Positions 1 through 11,555 of a stretch of DNA of 64,000 bases are shown here, piece after piece. A program made the translations under genes and the position numbers. Origin of the DNA: Mesorhabditis belari (taxonomy: Eukaryota; Nematoda; Chromadorea; Rhabditida; Rhabditidae); contig CAUEEP010000389.1 of the NCBI GenBank assembly GCA_958450365.1, positions 1 to 64,000 of the forward strand. The letters are read 5' to 3'. The notes under the pieces were generated by a model. It was not told the origin of the DNA, made no database searches, and saw only the letters and a list, made by a program, of their open reading frames with translations. The first letter of the stretch is position 1; every line of letters starts with the position of its first letter.

Positions 1-330
1 CTCAACGACGGTGAAGAAGAAGCCTCCCGCCAAAGAAACGATCATTCATCATTTATCTTTCCGGTTTCGTGATGTCTTATTTTGCAACATCTTGATTCTT
101 GCAATCAAATGTTTTGTTCTTGCCTTCTGGATGTTTCATCTTTCCGATGTCTCATCTTTCCATTTTCATTGACCCACCCTTTTTTATATGCCGCCTCAAA
201 TTTTCTGTGTGTTGCATCCTCTGCATTTCCTCGAATTTTTGACCCGTAATTGTCTCCACCGGCCCGGGTGCATACCGAGCCCATCATTCGCTGAATCATC
301 CCTAAATCTTTCATTTCTTATAAACGGCTG
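1..330 (+). mobile_element. 3' end of an N1 non-autonomous element
   Basis: The stretch matches the last third of N1 copies elsewhere (for example 36880-37190), including the terminal CCGGCCCGGGTGCATACCGA-type motif. A corrupted copy of the U2 target lies at about 308-330, after which a new N1 5' end begins. No protein frame is supported. Many indels relative to other N1 copies. Confidence 0.75.
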
Positions 331-1433
331 GAAACTTTTGGACTCGTAAAATCTCGGGAATACTTCAGAACAATCTGTCGGTCGAGTGTAGAAGACGAAA
401 GCCGCATAGTTTCTGGACTCATCAGTCATCTCGGAGATACTTCAGAGAAATCTATCAGTCGAGCGGAGGACGAAACTCATTGTAGGCTATTACGGAGCAA
501 GGAGAAACGTTAGTTGGAACCACTGGCCCCTCGTCACTCCACTCTTCCGCCGCCGCCGTTTTGAGTGGTGAGAAGATCCACTCTTCTTATCGACTCAGTG
601 AGGGACCCTGTTGAGGCAGCATTGCCGGGACTTAAACCTCGTGATGTCGGGCAAGACTCACGTACGTTCTCAACTCGCGTCGCCGAGTTGCTGTCCAGAA
701 AGGATGCACTGATCCGATGCCGCGGACGCGTCGATGGTGTGCGGGCCACTTTATGCTTACCAGCGCTGCCGCCTGAAGACGTCCGCCCTGCACGTCTCAC
801 ACCCTTTCTGCCCAGACGGTGAAGAAAGGCGTCCGGGACGCGATCGGCTTGCCTCTGCGATCTCGATGATGGTGCCGCCGCTTTCTGCCTCAACCCTAGA
901 GCGCCATCGGCGGTGACCACGCCGACGACTCCTGCCCTCTTCCTCTCAACGACGGTAGAAGAAGCGTTCGACTCCTCAAGACTCGAAGACAGACGGTGAA
1001 GAAGATGTCGACTCCTCATCCTGATGGTGATATGCCGCCGCTTTATGCCTCAACCCACAGTCCCCCGGTGGATGCCAGAAGTCGGCACAATGCCTTCTCA
1101 CCTCAACGACGTGAAGAGAGAGCCCTCCCTCCAAAGAAACGATCATTCATCCATTTATCTTCCCGGTTCGTGATGTGTCTTATTTTGCAACATCCCCAGA
1201 TTCGTACGTCAAATGTTTTTGTTCTGTATTTCTGGATGTTTTCATCTTTTCGATGTCTCATCTTTCCATTTCATTGGCCCACCCTTTTTCGCCATCACCG
1301 CCTCAAATTTTTCTGGTGTATTTGCATCCTCTCATTTTCTCAATTTTGACCGTCATGTTATCACTTACACCGGCCGGGTGCATACCGAGCCATCATTCGC
1401 TGAATAAACAAATCTCTGTTCTTATCGGCTAAT
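331..1433 (+). mobile_element. N1 non-autonomous U2-inserted element (diverged copy)
   Basis: It begins with the N1 5' end (CTTTTGGACTCG after the target copy) and carries the duplicated ~70-bp 5' segment, the internal hairpin (about 590-650) and repeated GATGGTG...CCGCCGCTTTATGCCTCAACCC blocks. It ends with TTCGCTGAATAAAC and the target duplication at 1415-1433. U2 nt 58 resumes at 1434. No ORF of RT or endonuclease type is present. It carries more indels than the N1 copies at 36136 and 37195. Confidence 0.8.
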
Positions 1434-1563
1434 CTCACGGTACGAGTTCTCTTGAACTTCATCGAGTCAATCAGGGTCCTGGAACGGTACGGTTTGTAGC
1501 GGCTTGCTTCTCTCCATACAGCGTCGGCCCTTCATTGCACTTACCGGCGGGATCGGAACACCC
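1434..1563 (+). pseudogene. U2 snRNA 3' part, degraded
   Basis: U2 from nt 58 onward: the Sm-site region (CAGGGTCCTGGAACGG instead of CAATTTTTGGAACGG) is broken and stem-loop III is altered. Stem IV keeps only a recognisable remnant of the conserved TATTGCACTTACC segment. Not expected to make functional U2. Confidence 0.7.
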
Positions 1564-1678
1564 CCAGTGTGGGGAACAAAATAAAGAACGAAAAACAAAG
1601 CGCAAAGCGACAGTGCTTCCTTTATTTTTATCCGAACCCACAAGCAAACCCATCTTTACTCTACGGCAGAAAGCATAA

Positions 1679-1799
1679 AGCTTACGACCTCAGGATTCCC
1701 AAGCCCGTCTCCGATCTAAGTACCCACGACCGGCCCAGCGCTTGTACGGCAGATCGGACAGGATGCCTTTCATTTTTCAACGTGGTATGGGTCGTAAGC
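1679..1799 (-). pseudogene. 5S rRNA, diverged copy
   Basis: On the minus strand it starts GCTTACGACC and has the ends of 5S, but is 121 nt rather than 119 and differs at many internal positions, including the region of the internal control box. Probably a pseudogene. Confidence 0.65.
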
Positions 1800-2040
1800 G
1801 AGGTGCTGGGCGGTGAAAGACCAGTTGAAATGGTTGAAAAGGAAAGAAAGGAAAAGAAAGGAAAGAAAGGGGAAAGAAGGAAAGGAGAAAGAAAGGAAAG
1901 AAGAAAGAAGAAGAAAGCTATCCTTTATCACCGAAGGGGGCAGGACGACGCGACTGTATTGCACCTTTCTGTGTGCTCTCGTATGGAAAAGAAGCTGCTA
2001 TTTTCGACCTCTACACATAGCGCCAGGGATCTCCACTTCG

Positions 2041-2138
2041 GGTTTAGTGCCTCAGGTTTGAGGTGGCATTACTTCAAGCCACCTTATCAAAAGTGTCTTG
2101 ATAAGTTGTAATACATCCCCGTCAAGGGGTTGCACAAA
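2041..2138 (+). pseudogene. SL1 RNA, diverged copy
   Basis: GGTTTAGTGCCTCAGGTTTGAGG replaces the normal leader, so the trans-spliced 22-mer is mutated. The Sm site AATTTTGGAACG is replaced by GTTGTAATAC. The 3' stem (CATCCCCGTCAAGGGG) survives. Not expected to function as a spliced leader. Confidence 0.7.
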
Positions 2139-2929
2139 GGATCCGCGAAAGAGTTGAGGGTGGTGGAAGACTTTAACGTACTGTTCGTTTCATTTTGTCA
2201 TCAAGTCCAGTTCCGCGTTCGATTCATTTTTAATCATTTACGGTAATCAATATGGTGGCGAAGAAGCGCAGGGTTTCTTCCTTCAAACTACCGTATAGTA
2301 ACAATTGCAATAGCCATTCATACCTTACCTCCATTTTGTACCGTACTTACATTGTTTTCAAAAAAATGAATATTTTTCCGGCGCCGAGGGCACTGATTCA
2401 CTTTCAGTGAATCGAGGTGGGTCACAACTCTTCCCTACCATGGTGGAAAAATTTTGAAAAAGAGTTCTTGTTGTAGTAGGTGAGAATTGGGTCAAATTGA
2501 TCAAAATTTGAGATTCATCAAATGCAAAAGCTCAGCAAGAATCATCGAAATACATTGATTACGAACTTTCAAACAATGCAGTGAATTTAAAGGATATTCT
2601 TTAAAGGGTACTGTTGTACTTTCGTTTGAATAATTTATCGAAGGCAAACACAGCGATTTGTAATTACTTATGAAAACAAGGGATGCTTTGACGCTACAAA
2701 ATTAGACGTTGATGTTGCCGCAGTAGTCAAAGTAAAGAAGCCAATCTCCGTACAGCGGCGTGCCAAATTCCACATCGCGGTATCGAAAGAAAAGGGAATC
2801 ACAACCATCAAATTGGTGAAATTGACGAAAAAACCCTCAACCACGCGCGTTCTTTGTGCGCGTCGCGACGCTCACGGCTCTCTTTCTGGGATCCCTGCCC
2901 CAATAGATACCGCTCCCCTCTCGTTCTGT

Positions 2930-2988
2930 ATCGCTTCCGGCCTCTGTCTAAGATCGTAATGTGTAGTATCTGTTCTCATCCCGGCATT
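2930..2988 (+). pseudogene. U2 snRNA 5' fragment, interrupted
   Basis: The first ~57 nt of U2, with the branch-point-pairing GTGTAGTATC still readable, cut off by an element starting at 2989. The target is corrupted (TGTTCTCATCCCGGCATT). Confidence 0.7.
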
Positions 2989-3100
2989 ACGTTGATTTGA
3001 GCAGAAGAAGAACGTTGATCGATACCGAAGGGATCGATTTTTGGTTTTAGCGTGATCTCGGTCCCCACACACCTGTGGGGGTACTCAGAACCATGAGGAT

Positions 3101-6100
3101 ATGCCGATCAATGAAGAAAGATTAAAAGAAAGAACCCCCCACCGGGAAGGCAAAGCCCCTGAAGCGGAAGAGTGTGGGCGGCTAAAAGATAAAAGATTTG
3201 GGGTCCAAAATAATGACCAAACACAACCCAAAAATCCCAAACGCCGTCTCCGTCAAGAACCATGTATCCAACCGAGTGGTACACGTTCCCCAATAGTCCA
3301 GCGCTCGCCCAGCCAGCGCAATGCTACCAATCACCCAGCATAGCATTACCCAGCTTAGACCTTGTCTCCGGTGAGCCCACGCTGTCGTACAGCCTCCAGC
3401 CCCAGTCCTCACTCGGACCTCGGAAACTCCAAAGGATGGGTGATAAAGTTTGGGAACGTCCAGCAAACAGCTGAATTCAACACTCTATTGGCTGAACTGG
3501 CGACGAGCAGCGAAAAGGCAACAAAAATGGCCCATGCTCCACCAAAACAACCGTCAAACAGGGCAATAAACCGGACCGGGTCTGAAACAGCCACGGTATG
3601 ATGCGACAGACCTCAAGGATCCAGAAACTGTACCGTCAATCACGCCCACGAGCATCCAGAAGTAGTCGAGGCCGGTAGCCCATATTGTCGAAATACCCTC
3701 AAATGTCTTTCCGGTACTATACTGGGGTGTTTGGACCTTCACCGAACATGGTCCCACAGTACCCGACTACATCCCAAAACATGACGGATTACCGCAAGGG
3801 AGAGGGTGATCCGTTGCCGCAAACATTCGTGGCTGACGAGGTTTGGAACAGGCTTAAAGGTGCTCCACACATCACTGGGGCCGATCTCATCAAATACGCG
3901 GTTTGGAAAGAAGTTTGACTGTGGCGGCTACATTCTCTCATCAATATTCAATGCAGTGCATCGACTCAATTATGTACCTCCAGCGTAGAACGAATCCTCA
4001 ACAGTCCTTCTACACAAGGAAGGTGACAAAAGGGAGGTGTCCGAATTGGCGACCAATCTCACTATCAAACACAATTGAAACTCGCATCGGTGCTGGCATC
4101 GACTCGGAAAATGGGCATCAGGAACGGAAGAATCTCCCGCGCTCAAAGGCTTCGTGGCAGTTGATGGATGCACAGAACATAACTTTTCTCCTCAATCTGC
4201 CATCGTTGATGCGAAGAAACCGAAGGCTATCGGTATAGCGTGGCTCGATCTAACCAACACGTTTGGCCGTACCGCATGCAACCATCTTCACGGCTTTGAA
4301 ATACTCTTAGGCTTAACGACCAGGCCATTGATGTGATCCGGCGTCTATATGCGAACTGTACGACAAGCGTTCGTAGCTCAGCTGGCCCAACGGCGGCAAT
4401 TCCGATTCTGGCCGGAGTCAAACAAGGATGCCTGATGAGTCCAATCGTGTTTAACCTGGCGCTCGAACTACTCATACGTGCAGTCACCGAACTAAAAGCT
4501 GGTTATAAAATGCACAATCGAGATGTGGACATTCTTGCATATGCTGATGACTTGGCCATAGTGACAGACTCCCCAGCCAAAGAAATTGCTAAACATTGTC
4601 TCGAGGGCGGCAGACTGGTCAGGGCTGAAATTCAACACAAAAAAGTGCGCATCACTATGCATTGACGGCAAGAAAACAAGACATTGGATGACAAATTCCT
4701 ATTGCAGGGCAAACACCTAGAGGTACACCAAGAAGACGATGTGTACGAGCATCTAGGCACCCCGACTGGATATAGATCACCTACGCGCCCAAAAAGTCAT
4801 CGAAAACATGGAAAAGAACTCAAAGCGGTCGATCAGTCACTCCTTGCACCATGGCAAAAAGCGGACGCAATAAACACCTTTGTATTGCCATGCATTTCGT
4901 TCCACCTCAAGAATGGAGTAGTGCCAAAGAAACCGCTGAATGGGTTTGACAAGAAGCTGAAAGCGGCCGGAAAGAAATGGCTTAACTTACCGGAGAGGGC
5001 TAGTCCAGAAGTACTGTACCTGGGGCACAACATGGGTGGCCTGAACCAACCAATGACCTCGCTCGCCGACATCTCACAGATAGTTCACGGAGTTCGGCTC
5101 ATAGAATCCGCGGATATGGCAGAAGTGGCAATGGGTTCTCTACGAGAAACGGTAACCAAAAGACTTCGCAGACCAATCCAAAACGGCGAAGAAATAGCGG
5201 AATATCTGAATGGGTCAATGGAAGGGGACTTCAAGCGACTCGAGCGGGGACTACACCAACACGTGGACCCGACTAGATCGGCAACAAGAAGACTAAAGTC
5301 GAAAATGGCGGTCGAATGAAATGGCTGGCGGGGACGTTATCCTATGCCTAAACCAGAGCCAAGTCCAACCGAAATCGGTAGAATACTCGCTGCGATGCTC
5401 AATCCGCGACTACTATCGCCGAAAACTTCTTGCTAAACCCGACCAGGGGAAAGGTCTATTCCGTCACATCGGCCACAAATGCTCCAAATCACTTCATGAA
5501 GACGGGCCAATTTACCAGATTTGCCGATTGAGGTTCATACACAGAGCAAGGCTCGATTGCGTTCCCCTCAATGCAACAAAGCGGTTTGGAAATGGCAGTA
5601 AAGCGTGCAGAAGATGCCAATACGCAACAGAAACTCTACCTCACGTGCTATGCCATTGTGCGCCTCAACTCGCCACCATCACCCGCCACAACGCCATTGT
5701 GGACCGAATCGTCAAAGCATTCAAGCCGCCACCGACGGAAGTCCGATTGAACCAGCAAGTGCCCGGAATGACCGACGGTCTCAAACCCGACATCGTCGCC
5801 ATTGACCACAACGCCAAGAGGGTCACAATCGTTGACGTCACAATGCCGTTTGAGAATCGCCATGATGCCTTCATAGTCCCGGCAAGAAAAGAAACGGAAA
5901 TACGAGCCCACTGCTGCCTATTTCCGAGACCTTGGATACGATGTGTTCTTGGACGCGTTCATCGTCGGCCCACTTGGAGGATGGTGTATTTTGAATGAAC
6001 TCGTTCTTCGACGCCTTCAAATATCGGTGAAATATGGGATGCTGATGCAGAAGCTGATGATCTCTGACGCGATCAAATGGTCCCGCGATATTTATTTGGA

Positions 6101-6170
6101 GCATCTAACGGGAAACGACAATATGAGACGGCGTAATTTACTACTACCGATCCTAAATATTGTCTACTAA
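3101..6170 (+). pseudogene. Retrotransposon polyprotein, multiply frameshifted (family 2-like)
   Basis: Reading-frame pieces in three frames rebuild the family-2 order. A linker with RLKERTPHREGKAPEAEECG is at 3101. A segment like KFDNVQSPAEM is near 3440. RT pieces lie at 4150-4670, including GVKQGCLMSPIVFNLALE and AYADDLAI. The thumb region is at 4684-5319. The CCHC knuckle CRRCQYATETLPHVLCHC and endonuclease motif VDVTMPFENR lie at 5600-5860. The C-terminal KWSRDIYLEHL ends near 6100. At least four frameshifts and no zinc fingers. Catalytic residues are still visible, but the gene cannot be translated as one protein. Confidence 0.8.
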
Positions 6171-6283
6171 AGACTGAATATTTCCTTGGAAATTCTTTTT
6201 TTTTTTTAGGTGTGCTTACTTTGTGATTTGAGTATTCATAAGATTCATATTTGTGTGATTAATTATGTGAGTTGTGCCTATCT

Positions 6284-6540
6284 AAGTGAGTCAAATTCCC
6301 TTTGTCCACTTCCGTATTTTCCTTGATTTTACTTGTAAGTTTAGTCTATTCAACCCAGTTTTTCAGTTGTGATTTCTCCAAGTGAGTCAAATTCCTCTTG
6401 TCCACTTTCATAATTTCCTTGTAATTTTAGTCTATGCAACCCTATTTTTGAGCTGTGATTTCTATAAGTGAGTCAAATTCCTTTTGTCCACTTTCATAAT
6501 TTCCTTGTAGTTCTTGTCTATACAATCCAATCTCTTTATT
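6284..6540 (+). repeat. Three tandem copies of a 3'-UTR repeat
   Basis: AAGTGAGTCAAATTCC followed by a T-rich stretch, TCCACTT and TTTCCTTG...TAGTCTAT recurs at 6284, 6380 and 6466, spaced 96 and 86 bp. The related intact element has one such copy near 52574. Confidence 0.75.
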
Positions 6541-6736
6541 GGTTGTATTCTATATTCTTTATTGCCTTATATAGTGCGATCATTTAACCTTCTTGTGTCT
6601 GCATGTACCCTACATTCTGCGTAATGTGGGTTCATATATTTTCTGTGTTTAACCCGTTTGTGATAGACCGGCTGGGGTTCGTACCATGCCCATCATCATT
6701 GTCTGAATAAATTAAATCTGTTCTTATCGGCTTAAT

Positions 6737-7794
6737 AGGCTTTTGGACTCGTAAATCTCGGAGATACTTCAGAGCAATCTGTCGGTCGAGTAGAAGACGA
6801 AAGCCCATAGTTTTGGACTCATCAGTCTCGGAGATACTTCAGAGAAATCTGTCGGTCGAGCGGAGGACGAAACTCATTGAGCTAGTGCGGAGCAAGGAAA
6901 AACGTTGATTGGAACCACTGGCCCTCGTCACTCCACTCTTCACCGCCGCCGTTTGATGGTGAAGAATCTGCTCTTCTTATCGACTCATGAGGGACCCTGT
7001 TGAGGCAGCATTGCCGAGACAAACCTCATTGATGTCGGCAACTCGTCGTTCTCAACTCGTCGCCGAAGTTGCTGTCCAGAAAGGATGCTGATCCGATGCT
7101 GCGAAGACGTCGATGGTGTGCGGCCGCTTTATGCTTACCCATGCCGCCGCCTGAAGACGTCCAGCCCTCGTCTGCACCCTGCCTGCCCAGACGGTGAAGA
7201 AAGGCGTCCGAGACGCGATCGGCCTCTGCGATCTCGATGATGGTGCGCCGCCATGCCTCAACCCTAGGCGCCATCTGACAGTGACCACGCCCGACGACTC
7301 CGCCCAATCTTCCTCGCAACGACGGTGAAGAAGCGTTCGACTCCTCAAGACTCCAAGAAGACAGACGGTGAAGAAGATGTCGACTACTCATCCTGATGGT
7401 GTGTGCCGCCGCTTTATGCCTCAACCCTAGGCCCCCTGTGGATGCCAGAAGTCGACAATGCCTTCCCTCTACCTCAACGACGGTGAAGAAGAGAGCCTCC
7501 ACTCCAAAGGAAACGATCATTCATCATTTATCTTTCCGGTTCGTGATGTCTTATTTTGCAACATCTTGATTCTTGCAATCAAATGTTTTGTTCTTATTTC
7601 TGGATGTTTTCATCTTTTCGATGTCTCATCTTTCCATTTCATTGACCCACCCCTTTTATATGCCGCCTCAAATTTTCTGTGTGTTGCATCCTCTCATTTT
7701 CTCAATTTTGACCCGTAATTGTCATACACCGGCCGGGGTGCATACCGAGCCCATCATTCGCTGAATAAACTAAATCTGTTCTTATCGGCTTAAT
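6737..7794 (+). mobile_element. N1 non-autonomous U2-inserted element
   Basis: 5' end AGGCTTTTGGACTCG directly follows the target copy. The ~70-bp 5' duplication, hairpin (6981-7038) and GATGGTG/CCGCCGC repeats are present. The 3' end CACCGGCCGGGGTGCATACC...TTCGCTGAATAAAC is followed by the target duplication (7776-7794) and then U2 nt 58. No coding potential seen. Confidence 0.85.
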
Positions 7795-7924
7795 CTCCGG
7801 TACGAGTTCTATTGAACTCATCGAGATTAATCAATTTTGGAACGGGTACGGTTTGTAGAAGCTTGCTTCTCGCCGTACAGCGTCGGCCCGCTATTGCACT
7901 TACCGGCGGGATCGGCGCACACCC
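7795..7924 (+). pseudogene. U2 snRNA 3' part after insertion
   Basis: U2 nt 58 to the end, with Sm site CAATTTTGGAACGG, stem-loop III with loop GAAGCTTGCTTC and stem IV intact. It lacks its own promoter and the branch-site-pairing 5' third. Confidence 0.85.
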
Positions 7925-8033
7925 CAGTGATGGGGAACAAAATAAAGAACGAAAAACAAAGCGCAAAGCGACAGTCTTCCTTTATTTTATCGAAACCTAC
8001 AAGCAAACCATCATCTTTACTCTACCGGCGAAA

Positions 8034-8150
8034 AGCTTACGACACTCGGGGTTTCCGCCGTCTCCGATCCAAGTACTAACCGAGCCCAACGTTGCTTAAC
8101 TTGGCAGATCGGACGGGATGCCGTGTTTTCAACGTGGTATGGTCGTAAGC
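8034..8150 (-). rRNA. 5S rRNA, slightly altered copy
   Basis: 117 nt rather than 119; the 3' half reads GGGTTTCCGCC on the plus strand where clean copies have GGGATTCCCAAGCC. The 5' half and internal promoter region look normal. May be a pseudogene or carry sequence errors. Confidence 0.7.
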
Positions 8151-8395
8151 GAGTGCTGGGCGGTGAAAGACGGTTGAAATAGTTGAAAGGAAAGAAAGGA
8201 AAGAAAGGAAAGAAAGGAAAGAAAGGAAAGAAAGAAAGAAAGGAAAGAAAGAAAGAAAGAAAGAGAGAGAAAGCTATCCTTTATCACCGAAGAGACGCGA
8301 GACGACGCGACTGTGTGCACCTTTGTGTGTCTCGTAGGAAAAGCGGCTGCTGGCCTACGACCTCTACACATAGCGCCACAGAGATCTCCCACTTC

Positions 8396-8490
8396 GGTTT
8401 AATTACCCAAGTTTGAGGTTAGCATTAACCCCAAGACCTTGTAAAAGTGTCTTGATAAAATATTGAAGCATCCCCGTCAAGGGATGCAAA
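8396..8490 (+). ncRNA. SL1 RNA with damaged Sm site
   Basis: The 22-nt leader and GT donor are normal, but the Sm site AATTTTGGAACG reads AATATTGAAGC and the 3' stem is shortened (CCCCGTCAAGGGATGC). The defect would impair snRNP assembly, so this copy is probably non-functional. Confidence 0.65.
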
Positions 8491-9254
8491 AAGGAATGCG
8501 AAAGTTGAGAGTGAAGTGGGAAGGCTTTCGTGCTGTTCGTTTCCATTTTGTCATCAAGTCGGTTCGTTCGATTCATTTTTAATCATTTACGGTAATCAAT
8601 GAGTGGCGAAGAAGCGCAGGGGTTTTCTTCCCCTTCAAACTACCGTATAGTAGCCATTAATAGCCATTATACCGTACCTACATTTTTATACCGTACGTAC
8701 ATTGTTACCCAAAAATGAGCGTTTTTCGGCGCGAGGGCCACTGATTCACTTTCAGTGAATCAGTGGGTGCGGAAACTCTTCCACTATATGGTGGAAAAAT
8801 TTTGAAAAATAGGTCTTGTTGTAGTGGTGAAATTGAGTCGAAATTGATCAAAATTGAAATTCATCAAATGCGAAAACTCCAACAAGAATCATCGAAATAC
8901 ATTGATTACGAACTTTCAAACAATGCAGTGAATTTAAAGGATGTTCTTTAAAGGAAGTGCTGTTACTTTCGTTTGAATAATTTATCAGAAGACGAAACAC
9001 AGCGATTTGTAATTATGGGAAACAAGGGATGTGACGCTACAAAATTGACGTTGATGTTGCCTGATAGTCAAAATAAAAGCCAATCTCCGTACAACCATCA
9101 AATTACACATTCTTGCGGTATCGAAGGGAATCACAACCATCAAATTGGTGAAATTGACGAAAAACACTCAACCACGCGCGTTCTTTGTGCGCGTCGCGAC
9201 TCGGCCTCTTTCTGGGATCCTGCCCAATAGATACCGCTCCTTCTCTCGTTCTGT

Positions 9255-9311
9255 ATCGCTTCTGGCCTCTGGCTAAGATCAATGTGTAGTATCTGTTCTT
9301 ATCGGCTTAAT
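9255..9311 (+). pseudogene. U2 snRNA 5' fragment (nt 1-57)
   Basis: Exact first 57 nt of the intact U2 genes, ending CTTATCGGCTTAAT, where a family-1 5' end begins. The U2 promoter region upstream is intact, so it may drive transcription of the inserted elements. Confidence 0.85.
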
Positions 9312-11555
9312 ACGTTGATTTGAGCAGAGAAAGAACGTTGATCGATGCCGAGGATGAATTTTTGGTTTTTAGCGTGATCTCGGTCCCCACGCACCTGTGG
9401 GGACCGAACACCTGAGGATATGCGATCCAATGAAGAAAGATTAAAGAAAGAACCCCCCAACCCGGAAGGCAAAGCCCCAAGCGGAAGAGTGTGGGAGCCC
9501 GGCTAAAAGAAGAAACACGGAACCCTGATTCCGAAAAAGATCAAAGCCGCCCAACGACATCCCAATTCAGGCAGGAGTAAAGCAGGGTTGCCCTTTGTCA
9601 CCCATTATCTTTAATTTAACACTTGAGCCTCTTCTCCGAGCCATCTCCCAAGTCAACAATGGATACAAGATGCATGGACGAAATGTGGATGTGCTGGCAT
9701 ACGCGGACGACCTCGCGGTAATCACAGGTACTCAACCCAACTTCAGAAAACACTTGATGTCGACTCCTCGGCAGCTGACTGGTTGGGCCTGAAGTTCAAC
9801 TCCAAGAAGTGCGCCAGCCTGTGCATCGATGGGAAGAAGAATAAAGCACTCAACAACCAACTACGAGTACAAGGGGAGTTTATAGCCGTCCACTCTGAGG
9901 ACGACCTATATATGAACACCTAGGCACACCAACCGGCTATCACTCCGCCCCAGCGCTCAGAAGGTGATTGAGAAGATGACCGCCCAGCTCGAAGCCCTCG
10001 ACTCCTCGTTGCTCGCCCCATGGCAGAAGGCCGACGCCATCAACACCTTTGTTTTACCGTGTATCTCTTTTCATCTAAAAATGGTGTTGTAGCAAAAAGC
10101 CACTTACAGCATTCGACAACAAGCTCAAGGCCGTCGCCAAGAAATGGATGAATCTGCCGGAACGCGCCAGCCCAGAAGTCCTCTACCTCTCCAGTCAGAT
10201 GGGTGGTTTAAGTCTACAGAAAATTTCAGTTCTCGCGGATGTCTCCAAGCTTGTGCACGGCCTCCGACTACTCACCTCACCAGATGTCAAGGACTTCGCC
10301 GCAGCCTGCCTCCACGAGACGGTGACCAAACGACTTCGGAGGGCGATACGTAACGAACAAGAAATTACTCAGTATCTGAACGGTTCAATGGAAGGAGATT
10401 TCAGGCTTGAGTCCAGCGACATCACCAACATGTGGATCCGACTACGCAAAGCGACTCGAAGACTGAAGGCGAAGATGGACATCGAATGGAAATGGGAATC
10501 TGGCAAAATTAACCTTTACTAAATAAAACCCAACTTCCAGCCACAACCGTCGAATACTCCCTTCGTTCTGCCGTCCGAGAGTTCTACCGCCAGAGCCTCA
10601 TCTCCAAGCCGGATCAGGGAAAAGTTTACAGCCTACGACCAGTTCAAACTGCTCGAACCACTTTCTGCAAACGGGTCAATTCACCCGTTTTGCAGACTGG
10701 AGATTCATCCATCGAGCACGTTTGGACTGTGTCCCCTGAATGCGACTAAAAGATTTGGTAATGGTAACAAAAATTGCAGGCGATGTGGACACTCCTCCGA
10801 AACTCTTCCCCACGTGTTATGCCATTGCAAGCCCCATCTCGCGACGATCACCCGAAGACACAACGCCATCTTGGACCGACTCGTAAAGGCTGTTAAGATT
10901 CCTGAAACTTCATTAATGCGTATTAACCAACAAGTTCCAGGCATTACTCCGACCTACGGCCCGACCCGTCATCCAGGACCACCAAGCCAAGACGGTGACC
11001 ATCATCGACGTAACAATGCCCTTCGAGAACCGAGTGGACGCCTTCATCAACCCAGACAAGAAGCCGAAGTACGACGACATCGCCAACCAACTCCGAGCCC
11101 TCAACTACGACGTCTACCTGGACGCATTTACGGTCGGCCCCTTGGTGGATGGTGTTTAACTAACGATGTAATACTTAGAAGACTCGGCGTCTCACTGCGA
11201 TATGGTCAACTCATGAAAAACTGATGATCTCCGATGCAATCAAATGGTCGCGCGACATATACGTGGAACATCGACAGGAAATAAGCAATATGTTGATTAA
11301 ACAGAGAGAAGTTCTTACTTGTTGTCCTACATTCATTATTATTTGAAGTTGACATTTTCCTCAAAAATTGTTGTATCTTAAAACAATTTTCTATATATTC
11401 TATTGTGATTTATTGACCTTATCGCCTCATTATATGCAAGTACTCCTATTTGTATTTGTATTCAGCAATTCCATTGCCATCGGGCATCATATATTATTTT
11501 GAAATTTTACAAACATCCACTGAATAAAAACTTCCTCTGTTCTTATCGGCTTAAT
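9312..11555 (+). mobile_element. Chimeric element: family-1 5' end joined to family-3 3' half
   Basis: 9312-9550 is the family-1 leader and N-terminal coding start. At about 9550-9557 (AAAGCCGCCCAACGACATCC) it switches to family-3 RT sequence matching 32005 onward, leaving out zinc fingers and half of the RT. The 3' UTR is family 3 (CAAAAATTGTTGTATC, then ACTGAATAAAA) with a target duplication at 11537-11555. The switch shares only about 4 bases (CCCA) between parents. Confidence 0.75.
9558..11300 (+). pseudogene. Family-3 RT/endonuclease fragment, frameshifted
   Basis: Begins inside RT motif B (GVKQGCPLSPIIFNLTLEP) and reaches AYADDLAVIT near 9700, then loses frame. Pieces at 10148-10522 (thumb, NLPERASPEVLYLSSQMGG) and 10814-11224 (knuckle end and endonuclease) follow in other frames. 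About 97% like the family-3 copy at 31275 by eye. Non-functional: the N-terminal half is missing and there are several one-base indels. Confidence 0.8.

Larger units (their letters stand above)
1434..2988 (+). repeat. Diverged U2-5S-SL1 repeat unit
   Basis: This is the same order of parts as the clean units (U2 3' part, 5S on the minus strand, purine tract, SL1, spacer, U2 5' part), but with many substitutions and indels throughout. The purine tract is at about 1836-1916. The spacer 2140-2929 aligns with clean spacers but with scattered changes. Degradation is spread evenly over genes and spacer, fitting an array edge that escaped homogenisation, or low-quality sequence. Confidence 0.75.
2989..6736 (+). 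mobile_element. Degraded family-2-like non-LTR retrotransposon lacking zinc fingers
   Basis: The 5' end (ACGTTGATTTGAGCAG...) and first coding stretch resemble family 1. From about 3430 onward the coding sequence and the 3' tail resemble family 2 (48428-52767): both end the ORF with AATATGAGACGGCG and continue into ATATTGTCTACTAAAGAC. The zinc-finger segment of family 2 is absent. The 3' UTR has three copies of a GTGAGTCAAATTCC-containing repeat (starting near 6284, 6380 and 6466) where the intact family-2 element has one. It ends with GACCGGCTGGGGTTCGTACC...TGAATAA and the target duplication at 6718-6736. Confidence 0.8.
7795..9311 (+). repeat. U2-5S-SL1 repeat unit between insertion blocks
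   Basis: Carries a U2 3' part, 5S (-), purine tract (8185-8272), SL1 and a U2 5' part. The spacer 8495-9254 matches the clean spacers, with single-base indels in homopolymers. U2 is split on both sides by retrotransposons, so no complete U2 gene remains in this unit. Confidence 0.85.

Noticed and set aside
1770..1964. Minus-strand frame rich in SFLSFLSF (and similar frames in every unit)
   Set aside because: Translation of the GGAAAGAAA microsatellite; no start context or homology, and length follows repeat number.
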